DNA from: Erythrocercus mccallii
Lineage: Eukaryota > Chordata > Aves > Passeriformes > Dicruridae
Assembly: GCA_013397435.1 (NCBI GenBank)
Contig: VZRG01000006.1
Coordinates: 1,228,960 to 1,292,959 of the forward strand
DNA: 64,000 nucleotides
Reading direction: 5' to 3'
A model generated the notes under the pieces. It worked only from the letters and a program-made list of their open reading frames with translations. It did no database searches and was not told where the DNA came from. The position numbers and the translations under genes were made by a program. Positions 1 through 15,028 of the stretch are shown here, one piece after another. The stretch's first letter is position 1; every line of letters starts with the position of its first letter.

Positions 1-190
1 TTTCTTTGGTTCCTCTTCACTTTGTAAATAGCTATGTAAGAAATAACTGTTCTGTAAATAAATGTGATCGGTTCAAAAGCCCCTCCGATACTTTAGCAGG
101 CAACATTTGAAACTGAAAAGGATGCAGCTCTGAGTGGTACTAGCCAGAAATGTTAACACAAGTGTTTTCATCATGAGTGAGCTGTTTAGT

Positions 191-209
191 AAAAAAAAAA
201 AAAAAAAAA
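191..209 (+). repeat. Poly-A run (A19) in an A-rich tract to about 235
   Basis: Nineteen consecutive A residues follow GCTGTTTAGT and are followed by further A-rich sequence. No retroposon body is recognisable upstream, so this is listed as simple sequence and not as the tail of an element. Confidence 0.9.
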
Positions 210-1220
210 GAAAATTAAAAAAAAATTACATTTTGTTCTACCCAACTCTTGATATCAGGTTGTATTAAAGCAGTTCCCTTGCAATCTCATCCCTAGAAGG
301 TTTTGTTAAAGGAAAAATGAGAGCAGGAAAAACAATACAGACATAATTAACTGGATATATTGTTTTTTGTTTACTGCTTTTGTTTTTAAAAGGAACATTT
401 TCATAAAATAAAATTTCTATTAAGCCCTCTTTTGTATTGACTCTCATCTGTCATAGATATGAGTCTATTTCCTGAGCCCCTCTCCACTGCTCTTGTTTAT
501 TCTGCTATCAAGTCATTATTGTATAGGATTTTTAACAGTCATCAACAGACACAACTCTGTTTATCTACTTAAACAAAATGCCTCTTTATTTTCACAATTA
601 TATTTTCTTTGTCTTTTGTATTTTTATTTATTTATTTAAATTTTTCAAACCTGTCATAGCTTTACTATCTATCTCTACTGGACAGTGTTTTTTAAATCAC
701 CTTTTAGAATAACATTTCAGGAACATGATATATTTACAAGTTAATGAAAATAAACACTCCCTGCCTAAATGACTTTGATATTTTTTGTTAGGTTATTCAT
801 ATCTTGTTACCCTGCCTGGAGATATTACTATATAATGCATAAACTGACACTGAACTTGGACATATCTCACTACTCTTAATATAGAAAAAATGAGATACCC
901 AGTGCTACGACACACTGAATGCTGCATGGTTCACAAATTAGATTCATGGATCACTCAGATCTTTAGAGGACAATTTTTCACAATTTAACCAGTTCTAGTT
1001 GGCAAGAACAAATTACTTTGTTGCTGGCTCTCAAGTGAATAGTTTAGTTATTTATTAACTTCTAGACACAAAGAATTTGAATCTTCCCACTGCTGTACAA
1101 TTTTGCCACCAAGTAATACTGCAAACTTGGTCAGCTAACCAAAGTTATAGTGTAAATATCCTAGATATTTATTTTTGTTTTTTTTTATCCAGTAATGCTG
1201 TGTGAGAGAGGGGCTAAGTA

Positions 1221-1352
1221 AATTAATTTCTTAAAAATTAATTAAATTTATTTAATAATAATAAAATAAAATTTAATAATAAAAATAAAATTTAATAATA
1301 ATAACATTATTTAAATTATTGTTATTTAAATTTATTAAATAATAATAAAAAG
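1221..1352. repeat. AT-rich low complexity, (TAA/TTA)-like and self-complementary
   Basis: About 130 bases made almost wholly of A and T, with repeated TTTAATAATAATAAAAT-like units. TTATTTAAATT/AATTTAAATAA segments near 1308-1340 are partly self-complementary and could fold back. Confidence 0.85.
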
Positions 1353-4300
1353 GCACTATTGATTCTGTTCACCAAGGAAGGGATTTGGTAAGTCAGTCTT
1401 GAAGCTGAACCTATAAAAGAATGACTTTGGGAGATCATATGCATAAAGCAAAAACTATAGTGCAGTATCAGTATATGATTTTATAGTTTTCACCATCTTT
1501 AATTCCTCTTTCAAAAAAAAGTTTTAGTATCTGAGAAAGACATCAGGCAAATCATATAAAAATGACATTAAGGACCAAACACTAAATGTTTTATTTTTGA
1601 CTCTTTTCTTTCCTAATCTTAATTTTTCTTCCACACTTTTATTGATAGTATTATCTGCTGAAATGAGATTATTCCACTGTCTTTACATTGCTTTTCATTT
1701 CAATAGTTCTCTGTTTTCCAGCTTGGAACAATTGTAGAACAATTCCAATGGGAAACATTGCATGTTGGATAGTAGTAATAAATTCTTGTATTTCACCACA
1801 CAAAATCTGAAGTTGATGGTGTCTGTAATCTCTTTGTTTAGAGAAGAAAAGCATGGGAAAACATCAGCTTTCAGAATATTTGCAGATGAAATTTGAGCTC
1901 ACAGCAATACTAACTTACACTCATATTTTGCTTGTCTACAGAGCAAGTTTACAGACACAGTCTGTTGATTCAACAGGTAAATGTCTAAACTCAACTCAGG
2001 ATTACATGAATGGAATGTAGTTGGCTTTACATCTCAGGAAACAACATTTTTTTTCAATCAAGTTCTTCCAAGAACAACAGGAAGGGATTACATTGCAACA
2101 AGGCATATGGACACTATGCAAAATTAGCATAGTGTATAGCAAAATTGTAATAGTATTTTTATGTCATTTTGCTGGTAAGAAATCTACATCCTCCTTTATG
2201 AAGTGCAAAAAAAAAGCTCCTGATCATTCCTGCCATGTAGTGGTGTCTATAGGAACACCTCCTCTCTAAACCTTATGCTAGAATTCCAAGAACCTATTAT
2301 ACAGTATGTGCTTCACCAACTAGTCTAAACAGACTTTCAATTCAATCTATTCAGAAATGCTGCTTTCACTGCAGCTGTGGTTAAAGTTACATAAAACCTC
2401 AGATATATCAGTGGGCTTCCTAGAGACCCTATGGAACCCAGACCCTGTGATGCAGCCTAAAATGGTGTTAGGCTTACAGGGAAGATTGGCCTGAAATGAA
2501 TTGTAGGACTTTATTAGATTCGATAATGAACCACAAGAAAATAAATAGATTATTAAAAAAATAAAGAAATATAAAGAATGAGGGAGAAGAAAAAAGGTTT
2601 TCTGCAGCTTTTCATATTGTAAGGAATTAATGTATTGTATTCATTTTGACAGATATCACAACTATCCTTTTTTCTCTAAAAGCTGTCTTTCCACAACAAT
2701 TGTAGGTAAAATGCTGAAGTAAAAAAATTACACTTTTAGCCATTAGAGAGACATTAGAAAATAATTTACTGCCTCAGAAAAGAAAATTAATTAGCTAAAG
2801 GTCTCCACAATAAAGATTTTCTTCAGTAAACCCCTGGTAGCAAACTTAAAATTATTGTAGTAGATTATATTGCAAATATATATTACTGCATAATTATAAG
2901 TGCGTATTTTAAAATTTGAAATTACAGCCAAATATGTTTATTTGGATTTTTGTTTTAAAACAAGATACTTCCCAGGACTTCTAAGTATTTTACCCAAGAA
3001 GTGATAAAGCACTCAAAGTGAGTCAATGTAAAAAAGCTGTTCTATATTGCAGATAATCTACGAGTAGTGAGGATTATTTCAGTTTGCAGGTAAGAGTTAC
3101 AGAAATAAATCAAAATCAAGGAGAAACCAAACCATGCAGCAAATATAAGTTTGATCTTGACTCTTCAGTTTAAAAACAAGTTCTTAGAACTACAGATAGA
3201 AGTTTGGAGAACATTTTAAAATCATATTAATCCCACACACATGGAAAAGACATTCACATTAGTGAAAGAAAATGGGAGTCCTTTTGCTTAGCATGAAGCA
3301 ATAAAAATATTAATAATATTGGTCTATTTCACTCTTCAGGCAGACCAAAGAAAATTAGTGCAAATCCCTACAAATGCTAACAAAGCATTTCATTAAGTGG
3401 TGGAAATACACATATTTTAATTAAAAAAAAATAATCCTTGTATTCCCTTTGATAAAGAAGTGTATTAAAAAAAGTTGACTCTAATACCTTTTGGGTAATT
3501 AAGGTTTAAACCCATCCTAACAATTTCTATGACAAATAATCCAGGCAGTTTTAGTTTAATCCTTTATACAGTCTGACATGCAGTTTAAGGCACAATTAGA
3601 CTCCTCAGAAAAGAAAGATAAATATGGCCTACCACACATTAAAAATTACATCTATTTTTAAAGAGGATAACATTAGGGAATAAAAAACTTCAAACAGAGA
3701 AAAAAAGAGAAATAATGTCAACTACTACTATCTCTTTTGTTACAGCTTTGTGATTTTACATAAGTGAAATTACACATATAAAAAAAAGGGCTTAGCACCT
3801 AATAACTTCTTTTTTTCCCTTCAGTATCCATGTGCAAAAACAGATTTATCACTTGTCCTTAAAGTGAACAAAATTTCAGGCAATAAAGTAAACCAGTTGC
3901 AATTATAATTACAGTGTATGCGTGCAATTGCAGTGCCTACACATGGGTTGTAAGAAATGTGCATTCAAAACTTGAACACTGGACATAAACCCAAGATATT
4001 TTAAAAATAAAATTATTAAAACAAAAAATAAAACAGTGAAATGATATTCGATCAAGAAATATGTCACTATATTATCCATAATATGGACAAGTGAGTCACG
4101 TGGGTAGACATTTTTCCCCAAAACATAATTCGATTAAATAATTGCTTTGTCAGAATATTAAATTTCATACACTAATTAAAACCTTCCAGGTCTGCACTGT
4201 AATTTATGATAAGCCTTTTTTTTTTCATCAGATTTGTGTAAAGGGCTTTTCTCAAGATTCCTCTGAGACTAATAATTGAAATGAAAAGATGAAGGTGAAG

Positions 4301-4441
4301 ATTAGAGGAAATAACGTAGAGGAGCATTAAAGGTGCTGCACACTCTTTGTTATAGAACATTCTTTTAAATTGTGAGAAAGATAAATTTTTCAGCATTCAT
4401 TTACAGGTAACTCCTTCACTGAAATTATGAATCTGGAAACC

Positions 4442-4496
4442 TTTAAAATTTACCTGCAATGAGGGGTTAAAATTTACCTGCAATTTTCATGAGGGG
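4442..4496. repeat. Imperfect tandem duplication, about 25-30 bp unit
   Basis: The segment TTAAAATTTACCTGCAA...TGAGGGG occurs twice back to back (about 4442-4466 and 4467-4496). The second copy carries a five-base insertion before TGAGGGG. This looks like a local slippage duplication. Confidence 0.75.
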
Positions 4497-7400
4497 GTCG
4501 CTTGACCACTCAAAGTTGCGTCAGATTGATAAATAAAACGAGTAAATTATCAGTCACCTACATACTCAACAGCAGGACTAAAACATACAAGCCTCATTTA
4601 AAAAGATGTTAGGTAAGTGTAATGCAACATACAGAATCCAGATAAAAATACACTATAGGAAAGATATGCTTTCCAGCCCTTGACATCGATACTGAGAATT
4701 TTGATCTGAGATTAGATCCACAGAATGCAGTGCTGATAGTGCTCAGATTTTAGGCATCTGAGTTAAAAACTGAGATCTTGAAAGAGTTCACTGAAGTCTA
4801 AACTTGGAAGAAGCTAAAACTCTGGACATATCTGAGAGTCCACCATAAATAATCTCTAGGTATCTCACATCCCACATACCCAGCAGTGCTGCGACCAGGG
4901 CAGGTCTCAGCTCACCCTGTGCTCAGGGACTGTGAACAAAGCTGCTGCTGCCACCCAGCCACCCCTTGGCCAACTCAATGGCCTGACCTTCACAGTGACA
5001 CATTTCCTTGTGTCCTTCTGCTCACTGTGACAATATCTGATTATGTGCTGAATTTAACCACACTTGATTTAATTTGTCTTGTGCAAATTATAATTAGTAA
5101 AGTTGAGTAAGAAGTTTTTTATATCACATTCAAATCTCAGGAGGAAACCCTGCTATTTTTCACAGGATACAATAAGTAGTTTGTTTTTTTTTCTTTTGCC
5201 TCTTTGCCCATATGATACTACATTATACATTTACTTAGAAGAAAGGGAAGTAGTGAAGAGTATTAAGGTTAACCTGTATAACCTCAAAAAAGAAGGATAA
5301 CAAACATTAGAAAGAACACTTACATCTTCAGATCTCTAGAATTCGTCACAGAAACTGTAAAGAATAGGCAAAACTTCTCCACGTCAGAAAAAAAAAAAAA
5401 TCCACAATTTTGAGGTATTTTTGACTCTAAGAATTGTTATAAACTTCCATTGGACTACTTAAACTGCCAGGATGACACTTTACTTCATGGAAAAAAGTTA
5501 AGAATACATTTCAAGTACTAGAATTAGTGCACTTAGAATTAAATGTCAAAAGTAGTTGAATGTGTGTGAGGTTAAATGTAATAGAGTCCAAAAGATGATG
5601 AGAAATACAAGTCAGACAAACACACATCCAAATCAAAATCTACAGAACTGTCTGTTCTTCTGAAAGAATACAATATACTCCACAAATAACTTCTGCATAA
5701 AGACATCCTCTGGCTCAATGGTCTGCAGTCAAACACCAATCTCTCTTGGACATGCACATAATTGTTAATATAACAATGGAATTTTGGCAATTTGCCTACT
5801 GGTAAAGATAGCTTTTTGTTTTTTGGGTGGTTTTTTGGGTTCGTTTTTTGGGGTTTTTTTAATGGATTATTTCCTACTTTGGGGACTTTTTTAAATTTAA
5901 ATTTTTAGTGCAACTAATAAACCAAGCAAATTAAATGGGGCAAAAAAATAAGCATTTTTTTGGTTGCAGAGCATCAAAGGCCAAATTCTTCATGCAGGAA
6001 TGAAAAATTAGTGACTGGAAATTTCAAGTTGGAAAACCACATTGATATTATTCTCTGACATAGTTGCCTATAAAGCAGACTGAATGTTGTTTTAGTTAGT
6101 CAAGCTGAAAAATTATCTTCAAGAATGATATTTTGATCCACAGTAAAACCTAGGATTTAATGTACTTGCACGTGTGACAAATGACCAGGAAGGAAAATCA
6201 TAAGGGGACTCTCTTGGAGTTACTAAATTTAAAACAATCAGCTACATATGAAAAGAAACAGGAGTAATTATCCTCTCTATTTTTCCTCTGGTCCTCTAAG
6301 CCAAAAGCAAGCAAGACAGAGATAATCCTGAGAAACAAAAGTATTTTAAATCCATATTCATTTTGGTAAATAAACTCTTCCAAAAGATCGAGGAAACTGC
6401 TAATTTCCTCATCACAATAACTTCCTCAAAGTATAAGCAACTTCTTTTTATAAGGCAAAATGCAAGTGATTACAAAGCAGATTTCCAGGTGGGAAAATGA
6501 AATTAATTTGTTAGCAGCTAATTAACCTCTATATCACACTATCTGATCAGTTTAATTAAAGCAGCAAAGTATGTTTATTATAATTTATTCAGCATTACTT
6601 TCTTTAGCTGACGAAAGAATAAAAAAATAAAACAAATTTTAAAAAAAAGTCTAATCTGATTGTATATTATCTAGCTTGTGCATAGAGCAACCAGTAGAGT
6701 ACAGAACATAAGTTTCCTTTGTATTCACAAGAAATTGGCATTCTGAATTCATACTTATGGAGGTGCTGGGATGTAAAAAACCTCTTGCACTGTCATAACT
6801 GAATATAGAAAATATTACAGTCCTCCAACTCCAACAAATCTTCAAAAGCCTTTGAGAAAATTATTTTCTACAAAGCAAGAGGCAAACATTTAGTAGAATT
6901 TGTCCCTCAAAAAATGTGTATGAATTTATTACCTTTCTTCTGTCTTCTAGCCATTACAACCAACAAATAAGACCATGTTTAGCAATGCTGCAATCAGTTG
7001 TTACAAAAAGGAATAAAATTTTAGGTATATGACACTGTGATGGAGTAAATACTCAAGAGAGTAGCTTCTTGGTGATCCATAAGAGTGGTTGATGTCTGTA
7101 TATATACTTCAGCGTTTATCTTCCCAAAAAAATAAAAAAAATAAGTGTATCACAAGAAATATATCACACAAAGTCACTGCAACTAAATTCTAAGCAACAG
7201 TTCCCAAATAACATTAATGCATTTTAAGAATCTCATTGGAATGCCAACATTTTGCACAACTTCTCTTAAACTGCAACAGCAGAGAGCCTTATATAGCTTT
7301 TAGTTACTCTTTTATCCACATGTAAAAGCTAAACTATAAAAAGGTTTTAGGATATTTCTACAGTGTATTACAACACTGTGTAACACATGAAAAATGAATT

Positions 7401-7577
7401 TTCATATAAAAATTATGAAAGTTTGACCCAAAATCTCGATCATATTTTACAATCCTGACCTATAAGTTTAGTGATCTCTAATATTTTTAAAAGCATTGAT
7501 TTCTTTCCCTGTCTGGATCAATTTTTCACTGACTTTATTCAATAACTTAAAATGTGTCCTTAAACCCCAGAGTTATA

Positions 7578-7640
7578 CAAAAAAAAAGAAAACCAAAACC
7601 ACAAAAACCTCCCAACCAAACAAACAAAAAATCCAAAACA
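7578..7640 (+). repeat. A-rich / (CAAA)-like low complexity
   Basis: A-rich run with CCAAAACC and CAAACAAA units and no recognisable element upstream. Similar tracts recur at 8913-8957, 13323-13384 and 30564-30630. Confidence 0.8.
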
Positions 7641-8912
7641 ATTGCTATAACTCATCTTACACAATTTGCATGAAAATTAGGGGGGAAAAACCCCAATCAA
7701 ATCTCTCAATTTCCTCCTTAATTTGAAAAGTACCTTTCCAAAATGTAATAAAGTTCAAAACATGTCAGGCTATGTTTTCTTCTCAGACTGCTTTGGCTTA
7801 CCCATGTTAACAAATGTCTGGTAATTGTTTTAACGAGCCTCTTTCTAAAGACAAATCTTTCTTAAGACTTTAATCTAAATTATGTTTCCTCTATCTCTGA
7901 TGTCTTAGAAAGAAATCAACTCCAGACAGCAGTTACCAGGCTCTAAGAATTATCCCAAGCTCACCTAATTAATAAAGAAGACAAGGAATAATAATTTAAT
8001 TATTCAGTTTTGGCAGCTGTTTTGTGCATGTCTTGCACTCAATCACTGCCATAAAGCAAAGCTTCAGGACCACACCTTATTTCAGAAGTAGCTCAGTGGT
8101 AAGAGACAAGCCAGCAGCTGGAAAATATTCCTTTTACTATTTCGTATGAAATGATGAAGACTTTTCCAGTTAATCACTTCAGTCAAAAGGTTCATATAAA
8201 AAATAATTAGAACAAATTTATTTTTCTTCTTAATTTTTGATGTTACACTGGTATGCTGGAAGTCATGCAGAAGAGAAATAGGATTTAAGAGTTCTATCAA
8301 TATCTTGCTATTATGTTTCTCATTCTCCATTTTAGCAACTGCACAAAATGAAAAGGGTTTGTGTTTCCTTACATGGATCACAACAGGGGTTTTTCACTCA
8401 TCAGGTATTTGATGCTTATGCCACAAACTGCAAAGAAATACAGAGAAACCTTTGAAAGCCAGGCTGATGGCTGCTGGCTGTCAGTGGGATGGAGAGGACA
8501 GCAATCTTTCCCTGGGAATAGTCCTGGGCTTAAACAACACAGAGAAGGAATCATCTGGTTATGGATTTGCACATCCTTCTTCAAAAACTGCACACAATTC
8601 AAAAAATATTTTAAGTTTTATGTAGATGAATCTTATTCTAGGCAGACACTTATTTAAGTTTACAGCATTTTAGCATTCCCATCAGAATCTATGGTAACGC
8701 ATGCAAGTTTGGGCCCTTACACTGTATTATTCACTTTCAAATTCTCATACAAATCAGCACTTTGAAATGCATGTATTTTTTAAAATTCAGGGTGGACAGA
8801 CAAATATATCACAGGGGTGTGAAGATGTGAAGAAAGAGACAATGTGAAAAAATTTGAACAAGAAAAATAGCTCTCTCTTGTAAAAAAAGTAAAAAATAAG
8901 CCAGGTATTTGT

Positions 8913-8957
8913 TAAAAAAAAAACAAACAAACAAAAAAAAAAAACACCAAAAAAACA
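8913..8957 (+). repeat. A-rich / (CAAA)n low complexity
   Basis: A run of A residues interrupted by CAAACAAACAAA and CACC. Read on the minus strand it gives a phenylalanine-rich frame with no biological meaning. Confidence 0.85.
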
Positions 8958-11900
8958 GTCAGAAAGAAAGGCTCCTGCAACCTTAATCAAGAAGGGTACT
9001 GAAGAAAGAGCTTACCACTGGAAGATCACAGTGAAGAAGAGAGTATGAAGTAAATTGCTAAGTATATATTAAACTGGTTTTAGTTTGAAGAAATTCATCA
9101 TTTTTTCCCTGAAATTTATGCTGTGTTGCTTGAGATTATCTCAGCTCAGCTCCTCACAGCATCATTACAGAGTACTACAGAAGTGTGAACTGAGATTGCA
9201 GAATGCATAAGAGGGAGAAACTACAAGTCTTTAGAAAGGGATAATGGAAGATGGGAAATAGGCTGACCAGGAAAGAAGAAGGCATGCTGCAAAAAAGTGT
9301 GAAGTGTCTTGTCAAGGATGATGCTATGTTCACACTCACAGAAAACATAGCAGTGAAAACTGGGGAGAAAAGCAGGACACTATTGCAGCAAAGCAGTCAT
9401 TCCAAACTGCTCCCATCAACGACCTCTTTGGCAACAGCCAAAATTTCCTGGGCCTTTTTCCCCTCCCTTTCCTCCCATTCCTCCTTCTCATTTTACACAG
9501 ATCATGTTAAAAACTTTGCAATCCACCTTGCTAGAGACTTTTTTTTTTTTGGTTTCACTTTAGGAAGTTCACTGAACATGATGGGCTGACAACTCCTACT
9601 GCTCCAGAAAACCGTATGAGCAGAAACCATCCAAATTAGCCACTCATTGCCTAGGAAAGTCCTCCAAAACGATTTCAGCAGCTGATGTACTACAAATACC
9701 TCTAAAGACTTGTCCAACAATCTAACATTTTTATCAGCATTGTGCTGAACCCAACTACCCTGATGAGATCAGCACAGTCTGTGTGTTACTTGGACACAGT
9801 GAACTGAAAATCATAGGCATAAGAAAAGCCTGTGTTCCTGCACAGAGTGAGCATTAGCCAACTGTACAAATTGACCCCAAGGGCCAGGATTTCTTTTCTG
9901 AAGTAAGCCACAAAGACACTGTTCACACTGAATATGAAATATTCCTGGGGTTTAAAACATGAAAAAGGTAAAATTTCAAAAATATGGGCACATACTAGTT
10001 TAACCACTTGAAAATTGTGTTCTCGAAGTATCTGAGGCTACCAGCGTTAGTCCTTTGTAGACCTCCAAAACAAGAGACTCAGCTAAAAGTGTTCCTGTTT
10101 ATGGACATAAATACACAAACACCATTAGATGATCTCTTTGAACAAGCATGTAGATAAATATATAAATTCATGTGTAAGTATAAACACAGAAGAAAATTTA
10201 TACAATTGATATCTGCATATAAATAACTTCCACCCGTTTAAGTAGGACCAGCAAAATCTTAAATTTTTTCTGATTCTCAAAATATCACCTGTTTTTTACA
10301 AATACTGAGCAATAGGGAAAAACATATCTAATATGTCAGAAATCTGTAAGCTTTAATTCATTATCTTCAAGCAATAAAGAAGACTATTTCTCTGTTTTCA
10401 TATTAAAACATTTAAAGCTCTTGAAAATATAGTATTGTAGAGCTCATGCAGAGATAATACAATTTAATGAATTGAAGTGTATTTATCTTAATATTTTCTT
10501 ATCAGTATGGAGATGACATAAGGAGTTGAATGAATTAAATGCATCTTATTCTTGACAAACATGCACAAGTTCAATTAGATATATGGATTTGCACTGCTCT
10601 ACTCTTACTACATGTATATGTCCATGTACATGTAGCCAATTCAATGAATTATTGTCGTATCAGTAAAACCTGCTGATGTGAATCTGTAAAGGAAGTCCTG
10701 TCCTGTCCATGTCATAGTTATTTTTCATAAAAGCAGCATTCATAGTTCACAATCACGGCATAGTTAATGAAATTGTAAATATCTTCACAGAAATAATGGG
10801 ATATTTTCCCACTGTAGGTTGAATGTCTGAAGAACTTACTGAACTGATGGATTTTTCAGTTCAGTTTTCAAGGTTAATTATCTGTAACTGCTGTGTATCT
10901 ATTGCTATAAATAAAAGTTATTTTCCCTTGAACGATATTTCCTCTTGGTGCTTATTCTTGACACAGAATCATTACTGATACGTAACCACAGGACTTTTTA
11001 GGACAGAGCATGCTTTATTCTTCACAGAGAGTATGATGTCTGTGTTTCAAAATAAAACACAGATCAATCCTGAACACGCTCTGCTTTCATCCATGATGTG
11101 CTTGTTACAGCTGCCCCCAAGACACCTAAGCAATGTCACATTCTGTTGCACAGCATGCACCAAGAACCATTCTCAACTCAGCCAGCAGGTCTCTAGGAGA
11201 TAATACCCTGTCTGGCTTTCTGCATGCCTCCAACATCCTCTCAGCAGGTTTTATATGCTCACATACTCTTACACGCCCTGATGTAATTAATGGAAGTATT
11301 TGGAATTAAATAACCCATTTCATGTGATCCCTATAATAAGGGAAATAAAGTCAACCAGAAGAAGTCAGCAGAAGAAATGGTAGCCATCACTTGGGATTAG
11401 TAAATATATTAATAACATGTCTTTGGAAAAACTTCAGTCTTAATCCAGATTTTGGGGGAGTTTTGCTGGTATCTCTCACCAAAAGTGAAAAGAAACCAAA
11501 CCACCCTTTTTTTTTTTGCAGCAACACAGCTTTAGCAAAAAATATCTGCAAATACTATTAAAATAAAACTGAAATGTTCTATCTGAAAGGTGGGGAAGTG
11601 CTACGGTAAGACTACCTCTATGAGCATTTTAGAATACTTTAAGTCTAAAGATAATTTAAACTATGATGCCCATTGCAAATTAGATGAAATTAAACTTGCC
11701 TACATGGAAACTATTCAGTCTGGTAGAAAACTTTTGCTGGAAGTTTTCTTTAAATTTTTATGAAAGAAAAAACCTCGCAAACAAAGTACAAGAAGTTTTA
11801 TGAGGTGAAAACACCAGAATTTTGTGCAAGCACAGAAAAAATATCAAGTGAGCTAACCTTCTTAGTTTTACTGCACTCCTGTGCAAATCTTAAGAAATGC

Positions 11901-13322
11901 AAAACTGAAGTTACCCTCCTGAGAAGTGGCAATGCCCAAAGGAATAAAACAATCCTACCTGAATTAATAATTCATCAGGGATTACTCACTCATTTAAAAA
12001 AGCAAGTATCTGGTCTGGTCATTTTTATATTTATTCTCACATTTTCAAGGAAGTTGCAATTCATAGTATTTCAACACAATATAATTTGTGACTAACAAAT
12101 GGGAAAATTAAAAGAGAATGATAGTGTGCTCTATAAACTCATGAATCACAGTCATAGACCTGGCTCAGACTTCTCAAGATGTGTGAAATCCTAATATCCC
12201 TTCAATGAGATCTAGAGTTGTTCGTGTATTTATTCAAAGAGTTCTTACATGCTCATAGCAAAAATTAACTGGGAAAAAAAGAAAGCAAATGCTTAACAGC
12301 TACATTTCTGGTCAAGTCAGGTGGGATTTTTAAGCATTTCTTTGCATGATGTTAGCACATATTAGGATATTGTTAATTTTGAAGAATTTCTCTGCTCTGT
12401 GTTATGAATATCTCTTGCTTTGTGGCCAAGTCTACAGAAATATCTGACACTACTTCAATCACACATCATCATTTGAAGGACATAAAAGAGACACACTTTC
12501 ACCTTTTGTTTAAATTCTAACGAGAATTGCACTATACTCAGGAGATGGAAAGCTAAGAATTCCCAAATCCCTTGAGCAAAATGCAGCTCTTAATAATAAG
12601 ATTGTCTTGCACTCACAGAGCATTTGAAAGTCTATGTAAAATGAAACACCTATTAAAATTTCTACAGTACTGCAACTACAAAAGAGTGCAGACATCAAAC
12701 ATTTTCTGTTCACATCTACTGCACAAGCCTCTTTTCTAGGAAGAGGGCTTCTTGGGAGTGTACAGGTCTACAGACCTTTAAATATGGAAAATTTCCAACT
12801 CCCGTTAGGTCCGTTTCTAAAGGTAATGAGCTTTGACAAAGATAAACTGAATTTTCATCTAGTATCTTATAGGAACGATGGGACAAAAGAAGAAGGTAAA
12901 ATATCAGGCCTGCATGACACCTTTGGTTTTGTCATTAAAAAAAAAAAAAGTTAATGAAATTAAGAAACATGCAACTATCTCCACCTCCAAAAGTCCAACC
13001 CATTCAGCTCAGACTTTCAGAAAAGTTCTAGTTTTAGTATGAAATAACACATTTAGAATTCCATATATATACATTCAAAGTATTTGCTCTTTCTGGCAGG
13101 AAATATTTCAAAAATATTTGGGTCTAATTTCCTTTTAAGAAACCTCTAAGGTTTGCTATCATGAATGGCATTCCTTCTCTGAAGTAAGAACCAAACTTTT
13201 GTAGTATTTTCTGAATTTCTCAAGCTTAGAAGTCTGCCTCCATTATGAAAAGCCATATTTGAGTCTTATACCATTGATTAACTTCCTGTGCATATTCAAT
13301 CAGGTTTATTTTAGTTTTAATT

Positions 13323-13384
13323 AAAAAAAACAAACAAAAAAAAAACACAAAAAACCCAAACAAACAAATATAAACAACAAAACC
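13323..13384 (+). repeat. A-rich / (CAAA)n low complexity
   Basis: An uninterrupted A/C-rich stretch with CAAACAAA units. The minus-strand frame running through it (13226-13507) is therefore low complexity and is not called a gene. Confidence 0.85.
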
Positions 13385-15028
13385 CTCTCTCTTCCAGTTG
13401 GAAAATATTGACAGCAAAGTTGCTTTGGTTAATACTCCTTTTTCCAAAATATTGGTGCATTTCTTAAATTCAGTGCAAAAAGGGCCAGAATAATATGTGA
13501 CAAACAACAGGAAAGTGAGTTTTCCTGGGAAAGTCAGGAAACTAGTCAGATCCTAGTTATAGTAGCAAGGAAAAATCACAGAAAAATCACAGAAAAAAAT
13601 ATTGTTAGTTTTGAAATAAAAATATTTGACAAAAAATCTTACATACAAGATAAACAACACCCTTGAAGTCCATTTCTAATTGATTTTACTGATTCAGCAA
13701 AGGTAGTAAAGCAGTGCTATGAATTACTGATCCAAGACTGATATGAGAAATTGAATTTGAGGGTGAAAGGTAACATCAAAAAACCAGTTAGCTTCATCTG
13801 TGCCACAAATTCAATGAACTCTTAGAAAATGTGCACAATAGCAGCCTGTAAAAGCTTTTCTTACCATATTGTACTTCTCAGTTTTAAACTGAAGAACCTA
13901 CATGGTGTTAATAAGTTGAGTACAATAGTGTATCTTGATTTTAATAAGATGTTTGTTCTGAAAGCACATTAAAGCCTCATTCAAAATGAAGGTGATAATG
14001 CATACGTATGGCAGCTTAATAATGGAAATCACACCTTTTATTTCTTTTCTTCTTACCTAGATCCTTCTCTCCACCTCTTTCAGAAGCTGCACATTTTTTA
14101 AATGAGTTGCCTGGTCAATAAGTAAAAAGTGTATTAGATGTCTTTAACATATTTGATTTTTCAGATAAAATGGAATGCTTGAAAGCCCTCAACAATGATT
14201 GAAGATGTTTTTTTGCTTTAATCTAAAAGCTTTTTTGGCAAGTTTCCAACCAGTGAAGCCCTTCACTGCATAGATGAGATCCTTGCAATGATTTATAATA
14301 TAAGTTACACTCATTTACTGAAGGTAAGCATACTAAGAGATGATAAATAACCAGTATCTAAAAAAGTAGAAGCTAGGTCCTCTATAGCTACACATTTAAA
14401 ATCCGTCCTTATATATAATCTTAATTCTTATTGTACTGCTACCACTGCCTTCCTCATCAAATTTCTAATAGGCTTAAAATTCCTGAAGTGTGAAAAATAA
14501 TTAAAAAAAAAAAATCAAGGATTACCAGTATGATTAATCACACTAACACTCATTGGTGTAATTCTCATACAGGATCGTATCAGATATATAATGGAACAGA
14601 AGTATGGAATAGCTGTCCTATGGCAGCCCATATTTTAGAGGAAAACCAATGATTTCTAGACTGAAACTCTAGGAAGTTATAAAACTCCAGGCAAGGTAGC
14701 AAGCAACAGTACTCTTAAAAAGATTTCTAATGACTTATATATTTATTTTTTTTTAATTGCCTTTGAGATGTTTTTATTCTATCTAACTAATGCTGCCTGC
14801 TAGATATTTGTAAACCAGAAGGCACACGGAGAATTTTTGAAATAAGAATCCGAAGATTAGGGGACAGCATGTTGGGGACAGACAGGTAAACAGAGGGATC
14901 ATGTTCCCAGGACGGAATGCCAGACAAATTCTGCACCAGTCTGGTGAGGCTTATGCCACGTCTCCAAAGACACTTCAGCATGGACACGTTCACAGTGGAT
15001 TTCTACACTTAGGCGAAACTCTCCTTAC

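Larger units (their letters stand above)
1..15028. other. AT-rich noncoding DNA, no supported gene
   Basis: I see no supported gene here. The stretch is AT-rich and CpG-poor, and all six frames are closed by frequent stops; the longest open frames are about 110 codons, with no recognisable domain and no splice context that sets them apart. It contains poly-A, AT-rich and A/C-rich simple sequence (listed separately) and otherwise looks single copy. A weak minus-strand microexon-like segment lies near 13865-13888 but is too short to call. The likely setting is intron or intergenic DNA of a vertebrate genome. Confidence 0.7.

Noticed and set aside
9251..9589. 112-codon plus-strand open frame
   Set aside because: No domain, no promoter or splice context, and its C-terminal part runs through a poly-T tract.
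14057..14086. Minus-strand 30-bp segment with donor GTAAGA
   Set aside because: The phase-0 frame ends in TAG at the donor and the acceptor lacks a pyrimidine tract.
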